From NCBI GenBank assembly GCA_965200505.1, contig OZ241343.1, positions 1,550,001-1,614,000 of the forward strand: a stretch of 64,000 bases of DNA, read 5' to 3'. Shown piece by piece: positions 41,470-49,341 of the stretch; positions within the stretch are counted from its first letter, which is position 1, and every line of letters begins with the position of its first letter. This stretch comes from VXNE01 sp965200505. GTDB taxonomy: Bacteria; Pseudomonadota; Gammaproteobacteria; Pseudomonadales; Azotimanducaceae. A program made the translations under genes and the position numbers. Below the pieces are notes generated by a model that was not told where the DNA came from, made no database searches, and saw only the letters and a program-made list of their open reading frames with translations.

Positions 41470-41481
41470 TACATTGGCGTC
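41470..41481 (+). promoter_or_regulatory. Candidate -10 element (TACATT) placed for a leaderless lpxL mRNA
   Basis: TACATT at 41470-41475 ends 6 bases before the lpxL ATG at 41482. The bases between (GGCGTC) contain no ribosome-binding site. The match to the -10 consensus is 4 of 6, and no -35 is seen. Confidence 0.35.
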
Positions 41482-42435
41482 ATGTCGAACAACGCTGCCC
41501 GTCTCGCCGCGCCTTGGCATTGGCCAGCGTGGGCGTTCGTCGCCGCGATGTGGCTCGCGTGCCGATTGCCATTGCGCTGGCAATTCGCGCTGGGGCGGCA
41601 GCTGGGGCGCTTCGCCTTTCACGTCGGCGGGCGGCGCCGCGCCATCGCCGAAGCCAACGCGCGGCTCTGCTTCCCCGACCTCGACGCCGCCGCCCACACC
41701 GTGCTGGCTCGGCGCACCTTCGAGGGCGTCGGCATCGGCCTCCTCGAAGCCGCCTACGCTTGGTCGCGCTCGCTGGCACCGCTAGCGCCCCGCGTCGAAT
41801 TGCACGGTTTGGCGGCGCTTGAGGAGGCCGCGGCGCAAGGCCGGGGGGTGTTGTTGGCCGGCACGCACTTTTCCACGGTGGAGATCGCCGGCGCATTGCT
41901 CGCGGAACGCGTGAACTTCGACGTGATCTATCGACGCAACCGCAACGCCGTGGTCGATTGGGCGATGCGGCGTGGCCGGCGACGGCGCTACGAGGCCGTC
42001 ATCGAGCGCAGCGACATGCGCCAAGTCGTCCGACGCCTAAAGCAGGGGCGCGTCGTTTGGTACGCCGCGGACCAAGACTTTGGCCGCCGCCACTCCGTGT
42101 TCGCGCCGTTCTTCGGCCATCCCGCCGCCACCGTCACCGCCGGTGCGCGGCTGGCCAAGATGACCGGCGCCGCGGTGGTGTTGATGAGCCATTTCCGCGA
42201 CGAGGCGCGCCAGACTTGGGACGTGCATCTCAGCCCCTTGCACAGCTACCCGGGCGGCGACGCGCTGGCCGACGCCGCCTGCATGAACGCGGCCATCGAA
42301 ACGGAAATCCGCCGCCGCCCAGAGCAATACCTGTGGCTGCACCGGCGCTTCAAAACCCATCCGGAGGGCAAGGCGCTCTATGGTGCGGCGCAACGGCGGC
42401 GGAAACGAATCCGGCGACGCGAAGCCGCCACCTGA
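41482..42435 (+). CDS. lpxL: Lipid A biosynthesis lauroyl acyltransferase
   Basis: A 317-residue LpxL/HtrB-type acyltransferase adding a secondary acyl chain to Kdo2-lipid A. An N-terminal membrane segment (WPAWAFVAAMWLACRLP) precedes the catalytic HxxxxE (THFSTVE, near 130-136), the family motif WYAADQDFGRRHSVFAPFFG and the C-terminal YLWLHRRFKTHPEG. These point to LpxL over LpxM; acyl length cannot be read. ATG 41482 is chosen because the frame upstream lacks similarity. It lies between hldE and the glycosyltransferase cluster and fits the LPS context. Confidence 0.9.
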   Translation: MSNNAARLAAPWHWPAWAFVAAMWLACRLPLRWQFALGRQLGRFAFHVGGRRRAIAEANARLCFPDLDAAAHTVLARRTFEGVGIGLLEAAYAWSRSLAPLAPRVELHGLAALEEAAAQGRGVLLAGTHFSTVEIAGALLAERVNFDVIYRRNRNAVVDWAMRRGRRRRYEAVIERSDMRQVVRRLKQGRVVWYAADQDFGRRHSVFAPFFGHPAATVTAGARLAKMTGAAVVLMSHFRDEARQTWDVHLSPLHSYPGGDALADAACMNAAIETEIRRRPEQYLWLHRRFKTHPEGKALYGAAQRRRKRIRRREAAT

Positions 42436-42537
42436 CCCCCGCCCGCCGCCAACACTCAACCACGCACGACACCGCGCCGCTACGGTAACATCGCCACCGA
42501 CCGGCGCACGTCGAGGCAACGCTAGGAGACATAAGTT

Positions 42538-43194
42538 ATGGCGCTCACCTTCCCGGAAGAGATCATGCTTCTCCTCCTGCACGACCAAGACGGCAAGTTC
42601 GCGCGCGTGCCGGACTGGTCGCTACGCTATGGGCTTGGCGGCGGCGTGTTGATGGAGCTGGCGCTCAACAACCGCATCGACACGGACTTGAAGCAGCTCA
42701 TCCTCGTGGACTCCACGCCACTCGGTTCGGACGTGTTGGATCCCACGTTGGCGGACATTGCCGGCGCGACCGAGCAGCACGACACGCGCTACTGGGTGGA
42801 ACGCGCCGCCGGGCGCGCCAACGACATCCGCCAAGCCGCCTTGGATCAGCTCGTCGGGGCCGGCATCTTGGAAGTGCGCGACGACCGGTTCCTGTGGGTG
42901 TTCCGCGCCCGGCGCTATCCCATCGTGGACGGCACCGCCGAGCGCGAGGTTAAGCTGCGCATCATGAGCGTGTTGTTCTCCGACGAACTGCCGGATCCGC
43001 GCGACATCGTCATCATCTGCTTGGCAGACGCTTGCGGCATCTTCAAGGAGCTCTTGTCCGACCGCGAGCTGGAGCAGGCCGCCGAGCGCATCGACCAAGT
43101 GCGCCGGATGGACCTCATCGGCCACGCCATCACACGGGCGATCTGGGACATCGAATCGTCCTTGGCGGTGGCTGCGCAACCGCAGATGTACTGA
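42538..43194 (+). CDS. GPP34 (GOLPH3/Vps74-like) family protein
   Basis: A 218-residue all-helical protein of the GPP34 family (PF05719). Recognisable parts are the start MALTFPEEIMLLLLHDQDGKF, the GLGGGVLMELALNNRI helix, a central FLWVFRARRYPIVDG and the C-terminal AITRAIWDIESSLA. In eukaryotes the family holds Golgi glycosyltransferases in place by binding phosphoinositide and enzyme tails. Here W27 aligns with the human lipid-contact Trp, but the nearby Arg of GLRGC is Gly, so PI4P binding is not supported. AGGAGA precedes the ATG. It lies between lpxL and a glycosyltransferase gene, suggesting a role at the envelope; this is inference. Confidence 0.85.
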   Translation: MALTFPEEIMLLLLHDQDGKFARVPDWSLRYGLGGGVLMELALNNRIDTDLKQLILVDSTPLGSDVLDPTLADIAGATEQHDTRYWVERAAGRANDIRQAALDQLVGAGILEVRDDRFLWVFRARRYPIVDGTAEREVKLRIMSVLFSDELPDPRDIVIICLADACGIFKELLSDRELEQAAERIDQVRRMDLIGHAITRAIWDIESSLAVAAQPQMY

Positions 43195-43206
43195 GCACCT
43201 GCGCCC

Positions 43207-44211
43207 CTAAGCGTCCACCAGCGCCGCCAAGCGGCTCGCCACGGCCGGAACGGAGAGGTTCTCCGCCACATGGCGGTAGCCGGCGGCGCTCTGCGCGTCG
43301 TTCGGCCCGCATCGCGCCGCGCCAAGGGCCGCCGCCAGCCCATCGGCGTCGGCGCCGTCAAAGAAGCGCGCACAGCCACCCAACGCCTCTCGGGGGCCGG
43401 GTTGGTCCGCGCACACCACCGGCACTTCCGCCGCAAGCGCCTCGACCAAGCTCATGCCGAACGCCTCGCGCTCCGTGGAGGTGGACAGCACCACATCAAA
43501 GGCGCGCAAGTAACGCGACGCATCCGGCACGAAGCCGGCCAAAGTGATGTCCGGCCGGCGCGGGATGCTTGAAGCCAGCGCCCCATCGCCCAGGAACACC
43601 AACTTGGCCGACGGCCCCAATGTCGATCGGGCGCGGCTGAAGCCCTCAACCGCGAGCAGAGGCCGCTTCCACCAATGCAAGCGCCCGACGACGCCCACCA
43701 AATAGTCTTCCGCCGCAAGCCCCAGCGCCCGACGCGCCGCCTGCCGGTCCATGAGGCGGGCGCGCAACGCCACCACGTCGATGGGATTCGGCAACGTCGC
43801 GCACGGGCGCCCCAAGTGCCGCGCCATTTCGTCCGCAACCGCCGTCGAAACGCCGGCGAAGGCCACGCGCCGGCCGGTGAGCCGGCGGCGCCAGCGGCGG
43901 CGCCGCCGCTTGAACATGCCGAAGCCGTGGGAAAGCGACAACTGCATCTCCCCAGCGCACACGACGCCGGCGCGATAGCCCTTGTAACGATGCGTCAGCA
44001 CCAAGTCCAACGCTTGAGCCTCGGCCAGGCGGCGCAGTTCAGCCGGCGGCACATAACGGCGTGAGGTGGAAGCCGGGACGACGCCGGCGGGGGCAAAGAA
44101 CACCGTCGTCACCTCAAAGCCGAGCTGGGTAAGGGCCCCCTCGAAACCATCGCAAATGTCGCCGAACGGCGGGTGGTCGTTCGGACAGAGCTGCAACGCC
44201 CGTCGTGTCAC
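43207..44211 (-). CDS. Glycosyltransferase family 4 protein, probable LPS core
   Basis: A 334-residue GT-B-fold enzyme. The N-domain begins ALQLCPNDHPPFGDICDGFE; the C-domain has VGVVGRLHWWKRPLLAVEGF, the substrate-binding RPDITLAGFVPDASRYL and the donor motif EREAFGMSLVEALAA (E-x7-E), so it should be active with a nucleotide sugar. GTG 44211 overlaps the stop of the kinase fusion gene (GTGA); the longer frame has no similarity at its N-terminus. It is downstream of the WaaG-like and kinase genes and most likely adds a sugar to the LPS core. Sugar and linkage are unknown. Confidence 0.85.
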   Translation of the reverse strand: MTRRALQLCPNDHPPFGDICDGFEGALTQLGFEVTTVFFAPAGVVPASTSRRYVPPAELRRLAEAQALDLVLTHRYKGYRAGVVCAGEMQLSLSHGFGMFKRRRRRWRRRLTGRRVAFAGVSTAVADEMARHLGRPCATLPNPIDVVALRARLMDRQAARRALGLAAEDYLVGVVGRLHWWKRPLLAVEGFSRARSTLGPSAKLVFLGDGALASSIPRRPDITLAGFVPDASRYLRAFDVVLSTSTEREAFGMSLVEALAAEVPVVCADQPGPREALGGCARFFDGADADGLAAALGAARCGPNDAQSAAGYRHVAENLSVPAVASRLAALVDA

Positions 44212-46328
44212 GCCGGCCGGCCAAGCCGCTCGGCGAACGAACCAGCCACGGCCCCCTCCCAATTGCGTACGAAACGCTGTGTGTCCCGTGTGCGGTCGCC
44301 AGGCAACCAAGCGCGGCGCAACGCATCCAAGTCCACCAAGGCCACCACCCCGTCCCGCCGCACGATGAAGTTGGTGGCCTTGGCGTCGCCGTGGGTCAAG
44401 CCCTGCTCCCGCAGCCCGTCGAACAGGCGCTTGACGCCGTCGAGCACCGTGGCCTCCACGCCATCTCGGGCGACGTGCAAGTCAAGGCGGTCGTCACCGA
44501 GATCCTCCAGCACCAAATACGCCGGTCCCCGGTCGTGCGGCGTTACGAGCGCGATGGGCTGCGCGGTGGGAAGGCCGCAAAAGCTCAACCGATGGCCATT
44601 GCGCCAAGCCCGGCGGGCCCGCTCGGGTTTCGCGTTGTACCGTTTCATCACATAGCGGGCCGCGCCGACACAGACGCGCACCACCGTGGCCGAATTGCCG
44701 TCCTTGAGCCGCTCCCCCGCCGCCACCGCGGCTTCCGGCGCCTGCAGCAGACGGTCAAGCGCCGGGCACATCGCGGCGCGGCGGTAAATCGCCACATGCT
44801 GCCGGCCGACGTAGCGCTCAAACTCCGTGCCTCGCCGCTCGGTCTTTTTGACATAGGCGCGCCGCCGGCGCTGCCAAGCGTGGCGCGTCAAGCGCCCGAG
44901 CCGTGCCTCTTCGGCCACTCGCGGTGCCCAGCCGCGGGCCGCGCAGTAGCGCCGGTAGTGTGCTGCCAGCACCGGCCCACGAACATCGAACGCCGCCAAC
45001 AAGCAGGCCAGATTCTTGAGGTTCGCGCCGCGGCTCAGAAGCAGGGTGAGCCGCGCCACGGCGCCGGCACACACACCGCCACCATCCAAGGCCAGCGATG
45101 CGCCATCCACCATGACGAAATTGCCGGCATGGGCGTCGCGCTGCAGCAGGCCGTGTCGGTGCAACTTGCCGGTTAGGTCCACCAGCGCGGCCAAGTCATT
45201 GCCTTCCGGCCGCCTGCCGGCCAGCCATGTCGTCGCGCTCCAATACCCACCCGCGCAACGTCCGGTGGCCAAAAGCGCAGCCGTGCCAACACCGCTGGCA
45301 GCCAACGCGCGCAAGCCATCGCGTTCGGCGCGGCAGCGATGGCGGGCGCCGGCGCCAAAGAAACACTTCACCGCCGCCGGCCGGTCGTCCACGAAGGCGT
45401 ACATGACAAGCCGCCGCCCCGGGATGTGGCGCAGTGTGCTGACGCACCGCAGCTTGGCGGCCCCACCGCCGGCGCGTGGCACGGCCACGCTGAACGGCAT
45501 CGCCCGTGCCTCCATGGTCGCCGCCGGGTCTTCGCCGCGCCTCTCGGTACGCCGCGCCAAACGCTCGACCCGCTTGCCCACGCGCCGCCACAACGCCCCG
45601 TGGCGACGAAGCGCGGCACGGGGCGGCAGCCCGCAGTAACGCGCCAAGAAGCGCAGCTCCTCGCGCGGCGACAGCGCGACGCCGGCCGCCGAGTGGCGCA
45701 GCGCCGCCAAATCACGCAGCCGCCAACGTGTCGTGACGCGACGGGCCGTGCGGGCCCGATGCAGGTCGATAACGGCGAGGCGCACTTCGCCCCGCGCCAT
45801 TGCCTCGGCATCGGCCAAGATGTGGCACAGGTAGAAGTCCCGATGGGCGACGCCGGCTTCATGCAGGTCCCGGGCGAGGTCCGCCACCGCCAGCAACAGG
45901 CGGCGACGCAACTTCGCGGCGGGCGGATGCTGCACCCATGCCGCCGCCACATCCTCCAGGCTGACACGGCCGGTCAGCGCGTCGCAGACGATGAACGATT
46001 GCCGCCGCGCGGGATTCCCGCCCCGGCAGCCGTAGGCGGCCACCACTGGCGCCGCGATGCCCGCCGCGGCCAGGTGCCGGCAAGCCAAGTACTCGTTTCG
46101 AGCACCCAAGATCGGCGGCTTGCCGCCAAACAGGTTCTTGCCGATTTCACGCCAGCCCACCCCTTCGTGGACCTTGGCGAAGTACGCGGCACCACCGGTC
46201 TCGAAGCGCACCGTGCGGCGGCCATGCGCCACCCGCACCGTCTCGCCCTGTTGGGTGCCCGCGGCGACGAACGCATCGCGGCCGCGCCAAGCCCGCGCCA
46301 GGTCATCCCGCAGGAACAGCTCGGCCAC
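44208..46328 (-). CDS. waaP: Triple-kinase fusion: WaaP-type LPS core heptose kinase plus double InaA-like kinase
   Basis: A 706-residue cytoplasmic protein with three protein-kinase-like domains. Domain 1 (about 1-268) is WaaP: start MAELFLRDDLARAWRGRDAF, K52, HRDFYLCH with D164 and D188 in IDLH; WaaP phosphorylates core heptose. Domain 2 (about 275-460) has K321, QRDAHAGN (D398) and LALDGGG (D415). Domain 3 (about 540-706) has K562, HGDAKATN (D648) and VDLD (D667). From memory, Pseudomonas encodes WaaP separately from a protein with the two latter domains; here they are joined without a gap. GGAGGTGG supports GTG 46328. It overlaps the WaaG-like gene by 26 bases. All three catalytic sets look complete. 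Confidence 0.85.
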   Translation of the reverse strand: MAELFLRDDLARAWRGRDAFVAAGTQQGETVRVAHGRRTVRFETGGAAYFAKVHEGVGWREIGKNLFGGKPPILGARNEYLACRHLAAAGIAAPVVAAYGCRGGNPARRQSFIVCDALTGRVSLEDVAAAWVQHPPAAKLRRRLLLAVADLARDLHEAGVAHRDFYLCHILADAEAMARGEVRLAVIDLHRARTARRVTTRWRLRDLAALRHSAAGVALSPREELRFLARYCGLPPRAALRRHGALWRRVGKRVERLARRTERRGEDPAATMEARAMPFSVAVPRAGGGAAKLRCVSTLRHIPGRRLVMYAFVDDRPAAVKCFFGAGARHRCRAERDGLRALAASGVGTAALLATGRCAGGYWSATTWLAGRRPEGNDLAALVDLTGKLHRHGLLQRDAHAGNFVMVDGASLALDGGGVCAGAVARLTLLLSRGANLKNLACLLAAFDVRGPVLAAHYRRYCAARGWAPRVAEEARLGRLTRHAWQRRRRAYVKKTERRGTEFERYVGRQHVAIYRRAAMCPALDRLLQAPEAAVAAGERLKDGNSATVVRVCVGAARYVMKRYNAKPERARRAWRNGHRLSFCGLPTAQPIALVTPHDRGPAYLVLEDLGDDRLDLHVARDGVEATVLDGVKRLFDGLREQGLTHGDAKATNFIVRRDGVVALVDLDALRRAWLPGDRTRDTQRFVRNWEGAVAGSFAERLGRPA

Positions 46329-48585
46329 GGCGATGGGCCACCTCCCGAATCATGTCCACCACCCGAGCCGCGGCCCCGAACTCCGTGCCGGCGAAGTAGC
46401 GGGCGCCATTGCGCCCCCACTCGAGCCGGCGCGCATCGTCCGCAAGCGCCGCCGCCAAGTGGGTTCGGCTCTCCTCCAAGTCGAACGGTGGCGCCAGCGC
46501 CATGCCGGCGCCGGCGCGGGCCACATGCTCCGCAAAGCCGACATCGGCGGTGGTCAACACCGGCAATCCGGCGCGGATGGCGTCGAGCACCGGCCGCGCC
46601 GCCAAATCCCTGTGCGGCCAGTGCAGCAGCAAGTCCGAACCGCTGTAGTAGGCGCCGTCCACGGAGGCAGCGTCTTCAAAGATCACCCGGTCGGCAAGGC
46701 CCAGGCCGTTCGCCATGCCGCGCCATCTGCGGCCGCCGTTGACGACCAAGAGCCATGCCCGCTCGCCGACCTCACGGGGCAACGCGGCCATCGTCAGCAA
46801 CACCCGGTCCAGCCCGCCGCTGCCAATGTGCAACATCAGGATCGCGGTGTATGGAAGGCCACGTTGGCGGCGAAACGCTTCCCGCTCCGTGCGGACGGTG
46901 TCGGCAGCTCCCCCACGCCCCCCGGCAAACGGCCCCACGAAGCGGGCATCGACATCGTAGTAGCCACGATATTCCTCGATCTGGCGGGCATTCTGCGCCA
47001 GCACTTGGGTGGCGCCGCGGAACACCGCGCGCTCCGCCTCCCGCCGCTGCCGATAGCTCGGCGCGCTGCGGTAAAGCCGCAGCCGCGCTTCATCGGCAAG
47101 CCGTTCGACGCAAGGCTCCGTCACCAAGTACAAGTCCAGCGCCGCCATCTTGTTGAAGCCGACGACGCAGTCGGCCGGGTGGCGCTTGAGCGACGCGGCC
47201 ACCCAAGCGGCAAAGCGTTCCAGCCGCTTGTAGCCCGTCATGGACGCGACCGGCGCCACGGCGACATCGAGGCCCGCCGGCATCGCCGGCGGGGGGCGCC
47301 ACGACATCGTATAGACCCGCGCCGAGAAGCCGGCCGCCAAGCACACCCGCGCGACGCTGGCGAAATCCCGCGACGGGCCGTCATCAGGCGCGACACGGTG
47401 CAGGCAAAAGGCGACCGTTGGCTGTGCCACGCCGTCGGCGAAGCGCTCGAACAAGTCTGCCGCGGCACGCGCCCGCCCGCCCGGCGCGATGCCGGCGGCG
47501 TAACGGCGACCTTGCACACGCCAAGCGTCCCGCTGCGGCGCTGTCAGCAACCGCTCCAGCTCGTGGTTGAAGCGACCCTGATCGAAGGGTGCGGGGGAAA
47601 CGATGCCGGCCTGCGCCTCGGCAACCAACGGCGCATAGCCGCAAGCCTCGGTGACGAGTGCCGGCAACCCCGCCGCCAGCGCCTCCACGATGACGCCGCC
47701 GGTGGCTTCGTTGTAGGCCGGCAGAGCGAGCGCGTCGGCCGCGCGCAAGAACCTCGGCACGTCATCGCGCCCGCCCAGAAACCGGGTGCGCTCCGCGATT
47801 TTGAGCCGCCGGGCGAGGCGTTTGAAACGGCGGGCGCGATCGGCGCCGATGACGAACAGCGTGACGCGCCGCGCCAAGCCCGCGGGCAAAGCGGCCACCG
47901 CCTTCAGCAGCCGATCCAGGCCCTTGGTGCGGAAACCGGAACCGACGAACAACAGCGCGATGGCGTCCTCGCCAAGCCCGAACTCGCGGGTGAGCCAAGC
48001 CCGGCCATCGGCCTCGCCGGGCGCCACGACATGTTCTCTTCGGCCGGGGGCAGCCCCCCCGCGCCCCTCGGCTGAGGGCTCCCCCAATGCCGGCGGCAGC
48101 ATGTGGAAGCGCTCGTGCGGCGTTTCGTGGTAGCGCCGAAACGCCTCCCGTTGCGCTTCGGTCAAGGCCAATATCCGCACCCCGTTGACGCCGAACACGG
48201 CGCGTTCGTAAGCCGCGAAGTGGCGATAGCGCGGCAGTAGCCGATAGGGCCAAGGGCGCTCCCGCCGCGCCTTCTCCTCGTAGCAGGAGTCTCCGGCGAA
48301 ATACACGTCGAGGCCCGGCATCTTGTTCATGCCGACGACCAGATCCACCGGGTGATCGGACAGATGCCGGCGCACCCAGCGGGTGAATCGGCGATAGCGT
48401 GCCGGGTTGGTCAATCCCTTTACTGGCACGGCCACAACCGCCACGCCCGGCAAGGGCGCTTCCCAACTCAGCGCATAAACCCGCACCTGCCAGCCACGCC
48501 GAACACATTCCGCCACGAGGCCGGCCAGATCCCGAGCCAGGCCGCCATAGGGAAAGTAGCGATAGATGCAGAAAGCCAGTTTCAC
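46303..48585 (-). CDS. waaG: Tandem WaaG-like GT4 glycosyltransferase (two fused copies)
   Basis: A 760-residue protein made of two WaaG-like halves. Half 1 (about 1-395) starts KLAFCIYRYFPYGGLARDL as in WaaG, keeps GSGFRTKGLDRLLKAV and the donor motif EATGGVIVEALAA (E-x7-E). Half 2 (about 400-760) repeats the same order (VAFCLHRVAP, VYTMSW, VGFNKMAALDLY versus VGMNKMPGLDVY) but has HIGSGGLDRVLL without the conserved Lys, and the E-x7-E region reads HRDLAARPVLDA, so it is probably inactive or changed. WaaG adds the first outer-core glucose to heptose II. It is first in the waaG-kinase-GT4 operon. Start GTG 48585, with no clear ribosome-binding site. Confidence 0.87.
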   Translation of the reverse strand: MKLAFCIYRYFPYGGLARDLAGLVAECVRRGWQVRVYALSWEAPLPGVAVVAVPVKGLTNPARYRRFTRWVRRHLSDHPVDLVVGMNKMPGLDVYFAGDSCYEEKARRERPWPYRLLPRYRHFAAYERAVFGVNGVRILALTEAQREAFRRYHETPHERFHMLPPALGEPSAEGRGGAAPGRREHVVAPGEADGRAWLTREFGLGEDAIALLFVGSGFRTKGLDRLLKAVAALPAGLARRVTLFVIGADRARRFKRLARRLKIAERTRFLGGRDDVPRFLRAADALALPAYNEATGGVIVEALAAGLPALVTEACGYAPLVAEAQAGIVSPAPFDQGRFNHELERLLTAPQRDAWRVQGRRYAAGIAPGGRARAAADLFERFADGVAQPTVAFCLHRVAPDDGPSRDFASVARVCLAAGFSARVYTMSWRPPPAMPAGLDVAVAPVASMTGYKRLERFAAWVAASLKRHPADCVVGFNKMAALDLYLVTEPCVERLADEARLRLYRSAPSYRQRREAERAVFRGATQVLAQNARQIEEYRGYYDVDARFVGPFAGGRGGAADTVRTEREAFRRQRGLPYTAILMLHIGSGGLDRVLLTMAALPREVGERAWLLVVNGGRRWRGMANGLGLADRVIFEDAASVDGAYYSGSDLLLHWPHRDLAARPVLDAIRAGLPVLTTADVGFAEHVARAGAGMALAPPFDLEESRTHLAAALADDARRLEWGRNGARYFAGTEFGAAARVVDMIREVAHRRGRAVPAG

Positions 48586-48630
48586 GCCGGCTCAAGCTGC
48601 CATGCAAAGGAAGCGCCGAACGCCTGCCCG

Positions 48631-49158
48631 TCAACGCTCCGACTGAGGGCTATCTTCCGCGAGGGGCAAGCCCCCGGTGGCCTTCAACTCGACATGGAAC
48701 TTGCCGTCGGCGGTTTCGACGTCGATGGTGAAGGTGTCGGGCGCCGGGCGGGCGTAGGCGAGGGAGCGCATCCCGCCTTCGCCCACGGCCTCCCACGAAA
48801 CGCGGTTCTCGCCAATGGCTCGGAGCATGAGCTTCTGCGCCGCCGGTGTGCGCGGCGAAAAGCCCGGATCCCACTGCTGAATGTGCAGCGCGAGGCTATC
48901 GCCCTCCTCTTCGATGACGATGAGCTCCACCATGCTGGTGGCGTCCCGCCCCACCATCCGCACCAGCGCGGCCATGGAGCCGGCGCGGGGCACGATCCAG
49001 TTCTCTTCAAGCACTTGACCGGAATCGTCCAGCGGGCCGGCCCAAGTGCCCGTCATCCAAGCAAGGTCTTCAACCGTCGCCTTCGGCGCGGCGCCGGCCC
49101 ACAACGGAGCGCACGCGCACACCGCCGCAATAGTCGCTCCAAGCATCCTATTGGACAT
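48631..49158 (-). CDS. Secreted DUF6265-like protein
   Basis: A 175-residue protein with a signal peptide (LGATIAAVCACAPLWAGAAP, cleavage near 24) and a lipocalin-like beta domain. The pattern LAWMTGTWAGPL...EENWIVPRAGSMAALVR, then IEEEGDSLALHI and MLRAIGENRVSWEAVG, fits the DUF6265 family, whose function is unknown. A GAGGAGC site precedes the ATG at 49158. It lies 45 bases upstream of the WaaG fusion gene on the same strand, but nothing ties it to LPS. Confidence 0.75.
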   Translation of the reverse strand: MSNRMLGATIAAVCACAPLWAGAAPKATVEDLAWMTGTWAGPLDDSGQVLEENWIVPRAGSMAALVRMVGRDATSMVELIVIEEEGDSLALHIQQWDPGFSPRTPAAQKLMLRAIGENRVSWEAVGEGGMRSLAYARPAPDTFTIDVETADGKFHVELKATGGLPLAEDSPQSER

Positions 49159-49341
49159 GGCCGCTCCTCATCTGCCGTTGGTTGGATGCCACTACCTTAC
49201 CCCAAAAGCACCACGCAGCAGTTGAGGCTGGCGGGGCGAGGGGACGGCACAGCGACGCCAAGATCACCGTGGCCGTGCCGGCGTCTCTTGAATCGACCAG
49301 AGTGACCGCCTAGTGTGCGTCCACATGGAACGGACCAGCAA

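Noticed and set aside
39867..41822. 651-codon plus-strand open frame opposite hldE
   Set aside because: Its translation is His/Arg/Gly-rich and unlike any family, and it covers the complete hldE coding region on the other strand.
46057..48075. 672-codon plus-strand open frame opposite the WaaG and WaaP fusions
   Set aside because: A GC-driven shadow. The minus-strand proteins show clear WaaG and kinase motifs over the same bases.
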